Origin: Paenibacillaceae bacterium
GTDB lineage: Bacteria; Bacillota; Clostridia; Lachnospirales; Lachnospiraceae
Direction: 5' to 3'
Length of the DNA stretch: 64,000 nt
NCBI GenBank assembly: GCA_015057705.1
Contig: SVDU01000020.1
Location: 36,234-100,233 of the forward strand
This document shows positions 27,595 to 37,394 of this stretch, in pieces. How positions within the stretch are numbered: position 1 is the first letter of the stretch; each line of letters begins with the position of its first letter. Under the pieces are notes generated by a model. The model did not search any database, was not told the DNA's origin, and saw only the letters and a program-made list of their open reading frames with translations. The position numbers and the translations under genes are program-made.

Positions 27595-29136
27595 TTGTAT
27601 AGTAAAGTTCATAGTATAGGCATTATCGGTGTAGAGGGCGTCCCCATACTTGTGGAAGCAGATGTGAGTGATGGGCTGCCGGGTTTTTCCATGGTTGGAT
27701 ATCTTTCTTCCCAGGTGAAAGAAGCTCAGGACCGTGTCAGAACTGCCCTCAAAAACTCTGGTTTTCGTATTCCTGCAAAAAAAATAACCATTAATTTATC
27801 CCCTGCAGATCTCAGGAAAGAGGGGACAGCTTTTGATCTTCCTATTGCAATTGCCATTTTATCTGCTTCTGGTATGATCAGGTCTGCTGGTTTGCCCGAC
27901 TGTGTATTTTCAGGTGAACTGGGGTTAGATGGTACGGTAAAACCCGTTCCTGGAGCTCTTTCCATTGTTATTGCAGCAAAAAGGGAAGGAAAGACAATCT
28001 GTTATCTGCCAAGAGAGAACAGAAGAGAGGGTGTTTTCACAAATGGAATACAGATTATAGGGTTACATACATTAAAAGAACTGACAGATCACTTAAATGG
28101 AGGAAAGAAACACTCCCAACTTCCAGATGATCCTGTAGAACTAAAAACAGAGAAAGATATCTATGATGTAGATTTTTCAGATGTAGGTGGCCAGCCGTTT
28201 TTAAGACGGGCTACAGAAGTTGCTGTAGCAGGTATGCATAATATCATGTATATTGGTCCCGCAGGTACAGGGAAAACCATGTTTGCCAAAAGAATTCCTA
28301 CGATTATGCCGTCACTTTCTTTTGGGGAAATCATGGAAATTTCAAAAATATACAGCGTCTGCGGTTTACTTTCCGGAGAAACTCCAATTATGAATTCCCG
28401 TCCGTTTCGAAGTCCCCATCATACCATAAGCCCTCAGGCATTTGCGGGAGGAGGGCGAATCCCAAGACCGGGAGAGATTACTCTCGCCTCTGGAGGCGTT
28501 TTATTTTTGGATGAATTATCGGAATTTCAAAAATCTACCATCGAGATCTTAAGACAGCCTCTGGAAGAGGGCGAAATTACCATATCAAGAAGTCATGGAG
28601 CGTATCTGTTTCCAGCTAAGTTTCTATTGGCAACCGCCATGAATCCGTGCCCCTGTGGATTTTATCCGGACAGGACAAAGTGCAGATGCTCGGAAAGCCA
28701 GGTTAATAAATATTTAGGAAGAATTTCAAAACCAATCCTGGACAGAATTGATATCTGTGCAGAATCCAGTCCGGTAAGTTATAAAGAACTGAGGCAGGGG
28801 AAGAAAGGAGAATCGTCTGCCGCCATCAGGAATCGTATTGAACGGGCAAGGGTAATACAGATGGAACGTTTTAGGGGGACGAACATACTGTTTAACAGTT
28901 TTATGAAGAAAGCGGATCTGGAAAAATACTGCGGTCTTCATCAGGCAGAAGAGTTATATTTAAAACAAATCTACGATTCTATGTCACTCAGTGCAAGAGG
29001 GTACGAAAAGATTCTTAAAATAGCAAGAACCATTGCAGATCTGGAAGGTTCTGAAAATATTTCAAAAAGTCATCTGGCAGAAGCTGCAGGTCTGAGAAGC
29101 CGGGAAGGAAAATTTTGGGGAGGTATCTATGGATAA
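27595..29136 (+). CDS. comM: YifB/ComM-family Mg-chelatase-like AAA ATPase
   Basis: The 513-residue protein has an N-terminal ChlI-type domain, a Walker A GPAGTGKT at residues 221-228, a Walker B in LFLDELSEF, a cysteine cluster NPCPCGFYPDRTKCRC and a C-terminal Mg_chelatase_C segment. ComM relatives are hexameric helicases that drive branch migration during integration of transforming DNA. The TTG at 27595 is chosen as start since AAAGGAG stands seven bases before it and homology begins just after; upstream in-frame sequence contains the preceding terminator and looks non-coding. It overlaps dprA by eight bases, forming a natural-transformation-type pair. Confidence 0.88.
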   Translation: MYSKVHSIGIIGVEGVPILVEADVSDGLPGFSMVGYLSSQVKEAQDRVRTALKNSGFRIPAKKITINLSPADLRKEGTAFDLPIAIAILSASGMIRSAGLPDCVFSGELGLDGTVKPVPGALSIVIAAKREGKTICYLPRENRREGVFTNGIQIIGLHTLKELTDHLNGGKKHSQLPDDPVELKTEKDIYDVDFSDVGGQPFLRRATEVAVAGMHNIMYIGPAGTGKTMFAKRIPTIMPSLSFGEIMEISKIYSVCGLLSGETPIMNSRPFRSPHHTISPQAFAGGGRIPRPGEITLASGGVLFLDELSEFQKSTIEILRQPLEEGEITISRSHGAYLFPAKFLLATAMNPCPCGFYPDRTKCRCSESQVNKYLGRISKPILDRIDICAESSPVSYKELRQGKKGESSAAIRNRIERARVIQMERFRGTNILFNSFMKKADLEKYCGLHQAEELYLKQIYDSMSLSARGYEKILKIARTIADLEGSENISKSHLAEAAGLRSREGKFWGGIYG

Positions 29137-30229
29137 TCTGGAAGAAAGGGAATACTTATACTGGCTTTCCCACATTCCATTTCTTGGAGCTGTGAAAATA
29201 AAAAAACTGTATGACACCATGGGAAGTTATAAGAAGATATATAATATAGAAAGAAAAGAACTGGAATGCTGCGGGCTTTTAAAAGAAAGTGAGATTTTGT
29301 TTTTTGAAGAACGAAAGTCTTACCTGGAATTTGTTCGCAGACAGCTGGAGCAATTAGAAAAAAAGGGTATTCGTTTTATTGCACATTTTGATCCTGATTA
29401 CCCCAGACGGCTTCTGTCTATTTATGGATACCCTATGGGTCTTTTTGTAAATGGACAGCTTCCTGGAGAGGAGAAACCTGCAGCTGCCATAATAGGAGCC
29501 AGAAACTGCACCAATTACGGGCGTCAGATGGCTCAGAGCCTGGCAAGAGAACTATCTGCTGCAGGTATATCAATTATCAGCGGTCTGGCATATGGCATAG
29601 ACGGAGCGGGACATGAAGGAGCGCTGGAGGCAGGTCAGGAAACTTATGGAGTACTGGGGTGCGGAATTAATGTTTGTTATCCCAAAGAGAATTACGGATT
29701 ATTCAGCCAGATGATAAAATGCGGAGGCATCATAACGGAATTTATGCCCGATGAAGCTCCAAAGCCTCAGAATTTCCCCATGAGAAACCGGATTATAAGC
29801 GGACTTTCTGATGCAATTCTTGTAATTGAGGCAAGAGAAAAAAGCGGTTCCCTTATTACGGCGAATCTGGGACTGGAGCATGGGAAAGAGATTTTTGCCC
29901 TTCCAGGAAGAGTGACTGATCCCTTAAGTGCAGGTTGTAACCGCCTTATTTCTGAAGGCGCAGGGGTTTTACTCTCTCCGGAGACAGTGTTGGAATATTT
30001 TAAGTTACAGAACGGTAAAATATTAAGAGTTCATGAAAAAAATAAGAACGGGCTTGCCAAAAAAGAAAAAATGGTGTATAGTTGCCTAGATTTGCAACCG
30101 AAGAATCTGGAAGAGATTGTGAGCTGCAGTGGATTGTCTGTCAGCGAGTGCATGAGTGTCCTCCTGGAACTGGAATTAAAGGGCAGCATTATACAGACAT
30201 CCCATCAATATTATGGTAAGAAACAATAG
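29129..30229 (+). CDS. dprA: DNA-processing protein DprA
   Basis: The protein has 366 residues. The N-terminal region is a helix-hairpin-helix-like segment (YWLSHIPFLGAVKIKKL). The Rossmann-like DNA-binding core contains IIGARNCTNYG near residue 117, SGLAYGIDGAGHEGAL and the GSLITANLGLEHGKEIFALPG block. A DprA winged helix is at the C-terminus. DprA loads RecA on incoming single-stranded DNA. Together with comM and topA it forms a cluster often seen in Firmicutes and does not by itself prove competence. It is preceded by GGGAGG and followed 14 bases later by topA. Confidence 0.92.
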   Translation: MDNLEEREYLYWLSHIPFLGAVKIKKLYDTMGSYKKIYNIERKELECCGLLKESEILFFEERKSYLEFVRRQLEQLEKKGIRFIAHFDPDYPRRLLSIYGYPMGLFVNGQLPGEEKPAAAIIGARNCTNYGRQMAQSLARELSAAGISIISGLAYGIDGAGHEGALEAGQETYGVLGCGINVCYPKENYGLFSQMIKCGGIITEFMPDEAPKPQNFPMRNRIISGLSDAILVIEAREKSGSLITANLGLEHGKEIFALPGRVTDPLSAGCNRLISEGAGVLLSPETVLEYFKLQNGKILRVHEKNKNGLAKKEKMVYSCLDLQPKNLEEIVSCSGLSVSECMSVLLELELKGSIIQTSHQYYGKKQ

Positions 30230-30243
30230 GCGAGGAGTTTGGT

Positions 30244-32313
30244 ATGGCGAACTGTTTAGTAATTGTGGAGTCACCCGCAAAAGTAAAAACTATAAAAAAG
30301 TTCCTTGGAGCAAACTATGAAGTAGATGCTTCCAATGGACATGTAAGGGATCTTCCTAAGAGTCAGATGGGAATCGATGTGGAACATGATTTTGATCCAA
30401 AATATATAACGATCAGGGGAAAAGGGGATATTCTTGCAAAGCTGAGAAAAGAAGTGAAGAAAGCGGATAAGATTTATCTGGCAACTGACCCTGACCGTGA
30501 AGGAGAAGCGATTTCCTGGCATCTGATGAAAGCATTAAAATTAGATGAACTGAAAGAAAAACAGGTATACCGCATCAGCTTCAATGAGATTACCAAGAAT
30601 GCAGTGAAAACTTCATTAAAAACCCCAAGAGATATTGATATGGATCTTGTGGATGCCCAGCAGGCAAGAAGAGTTCTGGACCGAATGGTTGGATATATGA
30701 TCAGTCCTCTTCTGTGGGCAAAGGTCAAAAGGGGGTTAAGCGCCGGACGTGTACAATCTGTTGCTCTGCGCCTTATCTGTGACAGGGAAGAAGACATCAA
30801 TGCTTTTATTCCGGAAGAGTACTGGAATCTTGATGCGGTCTTAAAGCAGGAAGGCGGCAAGAAGACTTTAACAGCCAAATTTCACGGAGACAAGAATGGC
30901 AGAATCGCCATTCATAATAAGGAAGAGTTAGATGGCATACTGAAAGGTCTTCAGAAGAAAGAGTACAAGGTTGAAGAAGTTAAGACTGGGGAACGGGTTA
31001 AAAAAGCTCCAATTCCATTTACTACCAGTACACTTCAGCAGGAAGCATCCAAGGTTCTTAATTTCTCAACTCAGAAAACCATGCGCTTAGCTCAGCAGTT
31101 ATATGAAGGAGTGGAGGTCGCAGGCCACGGAACAGTCGGTCTGATCACCTATTTGCGAACGGATTCTACCAGAATCGCAGAAGAGGCGGATGTTGCTGCA
31201 AGAGAGTTCATTGAAAAGCAGTACGGCAGCCGTTATCTGGCAAATGGAGAGCAGAATAAAAAGAGTAATGTTAAGATTCAGGATGCCCACGAGGCGATTC
31301 GTCCCACAGATATCGCACTGACTCCGGTAATTGTAAAAGAATCACTCCAGAGAGACTTATTCCGTCTTTATCAGCTTATCTGGAAGAGATTTGCAGCCAG
31401 TAGAATGCAGCCGGCTGTGTATGAAACAACCTCTGTGAAGGTGAAAGCGGGAAACTATTTCTTCACCCTTTCTGCTTCAAAACTTCAGTTTGACGGTTTT
31501 ATGTCAGTCTATGTACAGGAAGAAGAGAAGGAAGAAAATAATGTTCTTCTTGGCAATCTGGAAAAAGGCAGTATACTTAAGTTGGAGAAGCTGGAAAACA
31601 GTCAGCATTTTACCCAGCCCCCGGCTCATTTTACGGAGGCATCTCTGGTAAAGGCAATGGAAGAACAGGGAATTGGTCGTCCAAGTACTTATGCTCCTAC
31701 GATTACAACGATTATAGCCAGACGGTATGTGGCTAAAGAAAATAAAAACCTTTATGTGACAGAACTGGGAGAAGTAGTCAACAGCATGATGAAACAAAGT
31801 TTCCCCAGCATTGTAGATATCACATTTACTGCGAATCTGGAGTATCTTCTTGATAAAGTTGGAGATGGAACGGTACAGTGGAAAACAGTTGTGAAAAACT
31901 TCTATCCTGACTTAAAGGAAGCGGTTGATAAGGCACTGGTAGAACTGGAATCTGTTACCATAGCAGACGAGGTAACAGAAGAAATTTGTGAACTGTGTGG
32001 CCGTAATATGGTTATTAAATACGGACCTCACGGTAAATTCCTTGCGTGCCCCGGTTTTCCGGAATGTAAGAATACGAAACCTTATCTGGAAAAAACAGGA
32101 GTTCCCTGTCCAAAGTGCGGTAAGGATGTAGTAATTAAAAAGACTAAAAAGGGCAGAATTTATTATGGATGCGAGGCAAATCCTGAATGTGATTTTATGT
32201 CATGGCAAAAGCCTTCCACCCAGAAATGTCCAAAATGCGGTTCATATATGGTAGAAAAGGGTAACAAGCTACTGTGCTCAAATGAGCAGTGCGGATACAG
32301 TGCAGATAGATAG
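30244..32313 (+). CDS. topA: DNA topoisomerase I (type IA)
   Basis: The 689-residue enzyme relaxes negative supercoils. The Toprim domain begins at the N-terminus (CLVIVESPAKVKTIKKFLG) and includes TDPDREGEAISWH; the catalytic tyrosine is Tyr303 in ITYLRTDSTR. Three C-terminal four-cysteine zinc ribbons follow from about residue 580 (CELCGRNMV..., CPKCGKDVV..., CPKCGSYMV...), the usual number for Firmicutes. GCGAGGAG lies before the start. It forms a run with comM and dprA, with codY downstream under its own promoter. Confidence 0.95.
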   Translation: MANCLVIVESPAKVKTIKKFLGANYEVDASNGHVRDLPKSQMGIDVEHDFDPKYITIRGKGDILAKLRKEVKKADKIYLATDPDREGEAISWHLMKALKLDELKEKQVYRISFNEITKNAVKTSLKTPRDIDMDLVDAQQARRVLDRMVGYMISPLLWAKVKRGLSAGRVQSVALRLICDREEDINAFIPEEYWNLDAVLKQEGGKKTLTAKFHGDKNGRIAIHNKEELDGILKGLQKKEYKVEEVKTGERVKKAPIPFTTSTLQQEASKVLNFSTQKTMRLAQQLYEGVEVAGHGTVGLITYLRTDSTRIAEEADVAAREFIEKQYGSRYLANGEQNKKSNVKIQDAHEAIRPTDIALTPVIVKESLQRDLFRLYQLIWKRFAASRMQPAVYETTSVKVKAGNYFFTLSASKLQFDGFMSVYVQEEEKEENNVLLGNLEKGSILKLEKLENSQHFTQPPAHFTEASLVKAMEEQGIGRPSTYAPTITTIIARRYVAKENKNLYVTELGEVVNSMMKQSFPSIVDITFTANLEYLLDKVGDGTVQWKTVVKNFYPDLKEAVDKALVELESVTIADEVTEEICELCGRNMVIKYGPHGKFLACPGFPECKNTKPYLEKTGVPCPKCGKDVVIKKTKKGRIYYGCEANPECDFMSWQKPSTQKCPKCGSYMVEKGNKLLCSNEQCGYSADR

Positions 32314-32359
32314 GAAAAAAGAATAATTATTAAGAAAATCGAAAATCTTCAAAAAACTA

Positions 32360-32388
32360 TTGTTATTTGAAAATAATAGTGATAATAT
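32360..32388 (+). promoter_or_regulatory. codY promoter
   Basis: TTGTTA (32360-32365), 17-base spacer and TAATAT (32383-32388). The interval also contains an imperfect palindrome, CTATTGTTATT...AAAATAATAG (32357-32379), that could be a regulatory site. Confidence 0.5.
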
Positions 32389-32446
32389 TTAATTATTAAA
32401 AGCGTTTTTCGAAATTTAACATCAATTATAAAGGAGGTTTTCGGCA

Positions 32447-33262
32447 ATGAGCGTACAGTTGTTGGACAAAACTAGAAAAATTAACAAATTATTGCATAAC
32501 AATAATTCGCATAAGGTCGTATTTAACGATATATGTGAAGTGCTTACCGAGATCCTGAATTCCAATATTCTTGTTATAAGCAAGAAGGGCAAGGTGCTTG
32601 GCGTGGGTCTTACGCCAGACATCGATGAGATTCAGGAACTGATTGCAGATCAGGTAGGTGGTTATGTTGATACTATGCTGAATGAACGACTGCTCAGTAT
32701 TCTTTCCACAAAAGAAAATGTAAACTTGGAAACGCTTGGTTTTACCGGTGATGACATCAGAAAATATCAGGCCATTATTACACCGATTGACATAGCTGGG
32801 GAGAGACTTGGTACTCTGTTCATATACAAATCGGATTCACAATATGACATTGACGATATTATTTTAAGTGAGTATGGAACCACCGTTGTGGGACTTGAGA
32901 TGATGCGGTCAGTAAACGAAGAGAATGCAGAAGAAACAAGAAAGGTTCAGATTGTAAAATCAGCGATCAGCACCTTATCATTCTCCGAATTGGAAGCAAT
33001 CACACATATCTTCGAAGAACTGGACGGCAATGAAGGCATTCTTGTAGCAAGCAAAATTGCAGACCGTGTCGGAATCACCCGCTCAGTGATTGTCAATGCA
33101 CTGCGTAAGTTTGAAAGTGCCGGCGTTATCGAATCAAGATCCTCCGGTATGAAAGGAACCTATATAAAGGTTTTAAATGATGTGGTATTTGATGAGCTGA
33201 AATCCATAAAGGCAGGCAATTCAAAAATCATTGCAGAGCGCCGTGAATTAAAGGACTTATAG
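32447..33262 (+). CDS. codY: Global transcriptional regulator CodY
   Basis: The 271-residue protein has an N-terminal GAF domain (residues 5-160) that senses branched-chain amino acids and a C-terminal winged helix (RVGITRSVIVNALRKFESAGVIESRSSGMKGTYI, residues about 200-245) that is nearly invariant in the family. With GTP and isoleucine it represses amino-acid and peptide uptake genes during rich growth. An oligopeptide ABC operon lies three kilobases downstream and is a plausible target, although I found no convincing CodY box there. AAAGGAGG precedes the start. It has its own promoter and terminator between topA and rpsB. Confidence 0.93.
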   Translation: MSVQLLDKTRKINKLLHNNNSHKVVFNDICEVLTEILNSNILVISKKGKVLGVGLTPDIDEIQELIADQVGGYVDTMLNERLLSILSTKENVNLETLGFTGDDIRKYQAIITPIDIAGERLGTLFIYKSDSQYDIDDIILSEYGTTVVGLEMMRSVNEENAEETRKVQIVKSAISTLSFSELEAITHIFEELDGNEGILVASKIADRVGITRSVIVNALRKFESAGVIESRSSGMKGTYIKVLNDVVFDELKSIKAGNSKIIAERRELKDL

Positions 33263-33277
33263 TGCATAGAAACGATT

Positions 33278-33310
33278 AAAAAAGGTAATCATTCTCGATT
33301 ATCTTTTTTT
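33278..33310 (+). terminator. codY terminator
   Basis: GGTAATC (33284-33290) pairs with GATTATC (33297-33303, one G-U) inside flanking A6/T7 runs. Confidence 0.75.
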
Positions 33311-33362
33311 GCGGATACAAGACAGAAATCTTCTGATTTGGACATAAAATATAAAAAATTAC

Positions 33363-33500
33363 TTGCATCACTAAAAATATTGTGCTATACTAGCAAGGCT
33401 TACAAAAAACACGTCTGCGGATTCCAGAGGAAGGTGCCATATTATGGTCTCCCCGGAAGCAAGAGAAACGGACGGAAGTAAAACCAATGGAGGTAATAAC
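33363..33500 (+). promoter_or_regulatory. rpsB promoter and structured 5' leader
   Basis: TTGCAT (33363-33368), 17-base spacer, TATACT (33386-33391). About 100 bases of leader follow. Short pairings are possible, for example CGTCTG with CGGACG and CCATA with TATGG, so an S2 autoregulatory leader is possible, as known for rpsB in several bacteria. The structure was not computed. Confidence 0.5.
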
Positions 33501-34241
33501 ATGAGCGTTATTTCAATGAAGCAGCTTTTAGAGGCTGGCGTGCACTTCGGTCATCAGACCAGAAGATGGAACCCTAAGATGGCTCCTTATATTTACACAG
33601 AGAGAAACGGTATCTACATCATCGACTTACAGAAATCAGTCGTTAAAGTAGACGAAGCTTACAAGGCAGTATCTGATATTGCAGCTGAAGGTGGAAAGAT
33701 TCTTTTTGTTGGAACAAAAAAACAGGCTCAGGATGCGATTAAGTCTGAAGCAGAGCGTTGCGGAATGTATTTTGTAAACGAGAGATGGCTTGGCGGTATG
33801 CTTACAAACTTCAAGACAATTCAGTCCAGAGTTGCAAGATTAAAACAGATCGAGACTATGTCCCAGGATGGTACATTCGAAGTACTTCCTAAGAAAGAAG
33901 TAATTGCTCTTAAGAAGGAATGGGAGAAATTAGAGAAGAATTTAGGCGGAATTAAAGATATGAAGAAAGTTCCGGATGCGATTTTTGTCGTAGATCCTAA
34001 GAAAGAAAGAATCTGCGTTCAGGAAGCTCACACACTGGGCATTCCGTTAATCGGCATTGCTGATACAAACTGTGATCCTGAAGAACTTGATTTCGTAATC
34101 CCAGGTAATGATGATGCGATTAGAGCTGTCAAGTTAATTGTATCCAAGATGGCAGACGCAGTAATCGAAGCAAACCAGGGCGAGGCAGTAGCTGAGGAAG
34201 CAGAAGCAGCTCAGGAGTTAGAAGAGACTGTAGAAGCTTAA
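33501..34241 (+). CDS. rpsB: Small ribosomal subunit protein uS2
   Basis: The 246-residue protein has the S2 signatures [19 protein letters not shown] at the N-terminus and [12 protein letters not shown] with [13 protein letters not shown] further on; the acidic Ala/Glu tail is common. It belongs to the 30S body-head junction. The ATG at 33501 is chosen because GGAGGTAATAAC precedes it; the frame stays open another 19 codons upstream in the leader. It is cotranscribed with tsf, separated by an attenuator-like hairpin. Confidence 0.95.
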   Translation: MSVISMKQLLEAGVHFGHQTRRWNPKMAPYIYTERNGIYIIDLQKSVVKVDEAYKAVSDIAAEGGKILFVGTKKQAQDAIKSEAERCGMYFVNERWLGGMLTNFKTIQSRVARLKQIETMSQDGTFEVLPKKEVIALKKEWEKLEKNLGGIKDMKKVPDAIFVVDPKKERICVQEAHTLGIPLIGIADTNCDPEELDFVIPGNDDAIRAVKLIVSKMADAVIEANQGEAVAEEAEAAQELEETVEA

Positions 34242-34255
34242 GATTCAGACGGATG

Positions 34256-34296
34256 TATGCTTCGGTCTGCTGTATGGCGGGTCGAAGCATATTTTT
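34256..34296 (+). terminator. Attenuator-like hairpin between rpsB and tsf
   Basis: TATGCTTCG (34256-34264) and CGAAGCATA (34283-34291) pair perfectly, followed by T5. It probably lowers tsf relative to rpsB transcription. Confidence 0.7.
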
Positions 34297-34353
34297 ATGA
34301 ACAGACCTTTTTACAATATCAATTACGTTTAATCGATGATGGAGGGAAAACGA

Positions 34354-35277
34354 ATGGCAGCAGTTACAGCTGGAATGGTAAAAGAATTAAGAGAGTTAAC
34401 CGGTGCAGGTATGATGGACTGCAAGAAAGCACTTGCAGAGACTGATGGTGATATGGACAAGGCAGTTGAGTTCTTAAGAGAAAAGGGACTTGCAGCTGCA
34501 TCTAAAAAAGCAGGAAGAATTGCTGCAGAGGGTGTTGTTACAACTGTAGTAAGTGAAGATGGAAAATCCGGAGCAATTGTTGAAGTTAACAGTGAAACAG
34601 ACTTTGTTGCTAAGAATGCTCAGTTCCAGGGATATGTTGCTGATGTAGTAGCTCAGGTTCTTGCTTCTGATGCAAAAGATATGGATGCATTCATGGCTGA
34701 GTCATGGAACAGTGATAGCTCTTTAACAGTAGCACAGGCATTATCTGCTCAGATTTCTGTTATTGGCGAGAATATGAATATCAGAAGATTTGAAAAAATT
34801 ACAACAGATGGTGTAGTTGTTGATTATATTCATGGCGGCGGCAGAATCGGTGTTTTAATTGAAGCCGGTGCAGAAGTAGTTAACGATGCTGTTAAGGAAG
34901 CTTTAAAAAACGTAGCAATGCAGATTGCTGCTTTAAATCCAAAGTATGTTAAGAGAGATGAAATCTCCCAGGAATTTATCGATCACGAGACTGAGATTTT
35001 AAAGGTTCAGGCTAAGAACGAAAATCCTGACAAGCCTGATTCAATTCTTGATAAGATGATTGTTGGCCGTTTGAATAAGGAATTAAAAGAGTTCTGTCTG
35101 GTTGACCAGGCTTATGTAAAAGACGGTGACTTAACTGTTGGCAAGTATTTAGAGCAGGTTTCTAAAGAAGTTGGCGGAAAAGTTGAAGTTAGAAAGTTTG
35201 TTCGTTTCGAGACAGGCGAAGGCCTTGAGAAAAAAGAAGAGAACTTTGCAGAAGAAGTTGCAAAACAGATGCAGTAA
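34354..35277 (+). CDS. tsf: Translation elongation factor Ts
   Basis: The 307-residue protein starts with a UBA-like domain (TAGMVKELRELTGAGMMDCK) and contains the nucleotide-exchange core around VNSETDFVAKN, which displaces Mg-GDP from EF-Tu. The remaining residues form the two antiparallel beta-alpha domains typical of EF-Ts. ATG 34354 is preceded by GATGGAGGG; an in-frame ATG six codons earlier overlaps that site. It lies next to rpsB as in nearly all bacteria; the usual next gene, pyrH, is displaced by the opp operon. Confidence 0.95.
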   Translation: MAAVTAGMVKELRELTGAGMMDCKKALAETDGDMDKAVEFLREKGLAAASKKAGRIAAEGVVTTVVSEDGKSGAIVEVNSETDFVAKNAQFQGYVADVVAQVLASDAKDMDAFMAESWNSDSSLTVAQALSAQISVIGENMNIRRFEKITTDGVVVDYIHGGGRIGVLIEAGAEVVNDAVKEALKNVAMQIAALNPKYVKRDEISQEFIDHETEILKVQAKNENPDKPDSILDKMIVGRLNKELKEFCLVDQAYVKDGDLTVGKYLEQVSKEVGGKVEVRKFVRFETGEGLEKKEENFAEEVAKQMQ

Positions 35278-35300
35278 TCTTGTAACAGGATTCTGGGGGG

Positions 35301-35327
35301 AATCCCATGGGTATCCATGGGATTTTT
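35301..35327 (+). terminator. tsf terminator
   Basis: AATCCCATGG (35301-35310) and CCATGGGATT (35315-35324) form a perfect stem with a 4-base loop, then T-rich sequence. Confidence 0.85.
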
Positions 35328-35404
35328 CTATTCAAACAGTGTCCGTTTCCGATTGACATATGTTTCCAGTCGGACGGACATCAACACAAAAGGAGTTGAT
35401 GAGA

Positions 35405-36322
35405 ATGGCGAAATATATTATAAAACGTATTGCTATGGCAATTATTACGATATTTGCTGTTGCTACCGTAACATTCTTTGTCATGAACATGGTTCCAGGC
35501 GGACCATTTATGGCAGAAAAGGCAATCAGCCCACAAGCCCAGGCGGCATTAAATGAAAAATATGGTCTGGATAAGCCATTAAGCGTACAGTATGCAACCT
35601 ATATGCAGGATATTCTGCATGGAAATCTGGGGTTAAGTGTGAAACAGCGTGGACGTACCGTCAATATGATTATTGGTACTAAATTCCCGGTTTCTGCAAG
35701 AATTGGCGGAATGGCTATTTTAGCAGCAGTTTTGATTGGTGTTCCCCTTGGAAGTATTGCGGCATTTAAGAGAGGTACTCTGGTCGATAATATTATTATT
35801 GTTTTCAGTACCTGCGGAATTGCGGTTCCAAGCTTTGTGGTCTGTACCATACTCATGTATATTCTCAGTTTGAAGCTGGGATTATTACCTACGTATGGAC
35901 TTGGATCCTGGAAGAATTATATCATGCCGGTTATGGCACTGGCTCTTTATCCATCATCCTATATTTCAAGATTAATGCGTTCATCCATGTTGGATGTTAT
36001 GGGACAGGATTATATGAGAACAGCCCGTGCAAAAGGTCTTTCCCAGTTGGTAAGTATTTTCAAGCATGCACTTCGTAATGCCATTCTTCCAGTGGTTACA
36101 TATTTAGGACCGCTGCTGGCTTACACTGTAACAGGAAGCTTCATTGTTGAAAAGATATTTACAATTCCAGGGCTTGGATCTGAATTTATTGGTTCCATTA
36201 CAGGACGTGATTATCCTCTTATCATGGGGACAACGATTTTCCTTGCGACTTTAATGGTTATCATGAATGTACTGGTGGATGTTGCTTATAAATTTATTGA
36301 TCCGCGAATTAATCTGAAGTAA
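35405..36322 (+). CDS. oppB: Oligopeptide ABC transporter permease OppB
   Basis: The 305-residue inner-membrane protein has six predicted helices and the conserved N-terminal YIIKRIAMAIITIF and MNMVPGGPF segments of OppB/DppB, with the EAA-like loop RTARAKGLSQ near residue 205. It forms the peptide channel with OppC. ATG 35405 is chosen since AAAGGAG precedes it at normal distance. It is the first gene of a five-gene operon with spacings of -1 to 16 bases between the first four. A leader hairpin TGTCCGT (35340-35346)/ACGGACA (35374-35380) lies upstream. Confidence 0.93.
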   Translation: MAKYIIKRIAMAIITIFAVATVTFFVMNMVPGGPFMAEKAISPQAQAALNEKYGLDKPLSVQYATYMQDILHGNLGLSVKQRGRTVNMIIGTKFPVSARIGGMAILAAVLIGVPLGSIAAFKRGTLVDNIIIVFSTCGIAVPSFVVCTILMYILSLKLGLLPTYGLGSWKNYIMPVMALALYPSSYISRLMRSSMLDVMGQDYMRTARAKGLSQLVSIFKHALRNAILPVVTYLGPLLAYTVTGSFIVEKIFTIPGLGSEFIGSITGRDYPLIMGTTIFLATLMVIMNVLVDVAYKFIDPRINLK

Positions 36323-36338
36323 AGGAAGGAGAAAGAAG

Positions 36339-37379
36339 ATGCCAAAGAATAAATTATCAGTGCAGCTTAATGTGGAAGACTTTCTCCCGGCTAGTGATGC
36401 AGAAAGAGAAAGCCTGACAGTCATGCGTAAAAGCGTTGGATTCTGGAAAGATGGAATCAGACGTCTTAAGAAGAATAAGATTTCAATGATCAGCCTTGTT
36501 GTAATCTTGCTAGTATTTATTTTATCATTTATTGTACCTCAGCTTTATCCATATAGCTATGAACAGCAGATCAGAGGAAGTGAAAATCTCGCTCCCATGC
36601 AGTATTCCCAGAAAGAAATCACTGCCATGGACTCAGGGGAGAGTGTATTTCCACACATTCTTGGAACCGATAACCTGGGCCGTGACTACGCAATCCGTGT
36701 TATGATGGGAAGCCGTGTTTCTCTGACTGTTGGTCTGGTAGCATCTGCTATTATTTTGCTCATTGGTTCTCTCTATGGATCTATTGCAGGTTTCTTCGGA
36801 GGCTGGGTAGATATGATAATGATGAGAATTGTGGATATGATTTATACGGTTCCGGATATTCTGATCATTGTACTTTTATCTGTAGCATTTGATCAACCTC
36901 TAAAAGCGCTGGCTCAAAGGCCTGGATTCCAGTGGATTCAGCTTATTGGTGTTAACTTAATCAGTATTTTCGTTGTATTCGCGCTGCTTTACTGGGTTGG
37001 TATGGCCCGTATTGTGCGAAGCCAGATATTGATTTTAAAAGAGCAGGAATATGTAACTGCTGCAAGAGCTTTGGGAGCTTCCAGCGGACATATTATTAAA
37101 AAACATCTGCTTACCAACTGTATTGGTACATTAATTGTAACAACAACGCTTCAGATTCCTTCTTCTATCTTTACCGAGAGCTTTTTAAGCTTCCTTGGAT
37201 TAGGAGTTGCTGCACCCATGCCTTCACTGGGAAGCCTTGCAAGTGCTGCATTAAATGGTCTGCAAAGCTATCCTCACCGTTTATTTGCACCGGCACTGAT
37301 GATTTCAGTTATAATTTTAAGTTTCAATCTGTTGGGTGATGGTCTTCGGGATGCATTTGATCCGAAGCTGAAAGATTAA
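36339..37379 (+). CDS. oppC: Oligopeptide ABC transporter permease OppC
   Basis: The 346-residue membrane protein has an N-terminal cytoplasmic extension of about 40 residues, six predicted helices, the external LGTDNLGRDY segment that defines OppC/DppC, and an EAA loop YVTAARALGASSGHIIKKHLL. It pairs with OppB. The ribosome binding site is AAGGAAGGAG. It is longer than the E. coli protein (about 300 residues) owing to inserts near residues 75 and 195, which are common in Firmicutes. Confidence 0.92.
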   Translation: MPKNKLSVQLNVEDFLPASDAERESLTVMRKSVGFWKDGIRRLKKNKISMISLVVILLVFILSFIVPQLYPYSYEQQIRGSENLAPMQYSQKEITAMDSGESVFPHILGTDNLGRDYAIRVMMGSRVSLTVGLVASAIILLIGSLYGSIAGFFGGWVDMIMMRIVDMIYTVPDILIIVLLSVAFDQPLKALAQRPGFQWIQLIGVNLISIFVVFALLYWVGMARIVRSQILILKEQEYVTAARALGASSGHIIKKHLLTNCIGTLIVTTTLQIPSSIFTESFLSFLGLGVAAPMPSLGSLASAALNGLQSYPHRLFAPALMISVIILSFNLLGDGLRDAFDPKLKD

Positions 37380-37394
37380 AGGAGGAGAGATTCC

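Noticed and set aside
35328..35404. CodY box in front of opp
   Set aside because: No sequence close to AATTTTCWGAAAATT is present; only a leader hairpin is seen.
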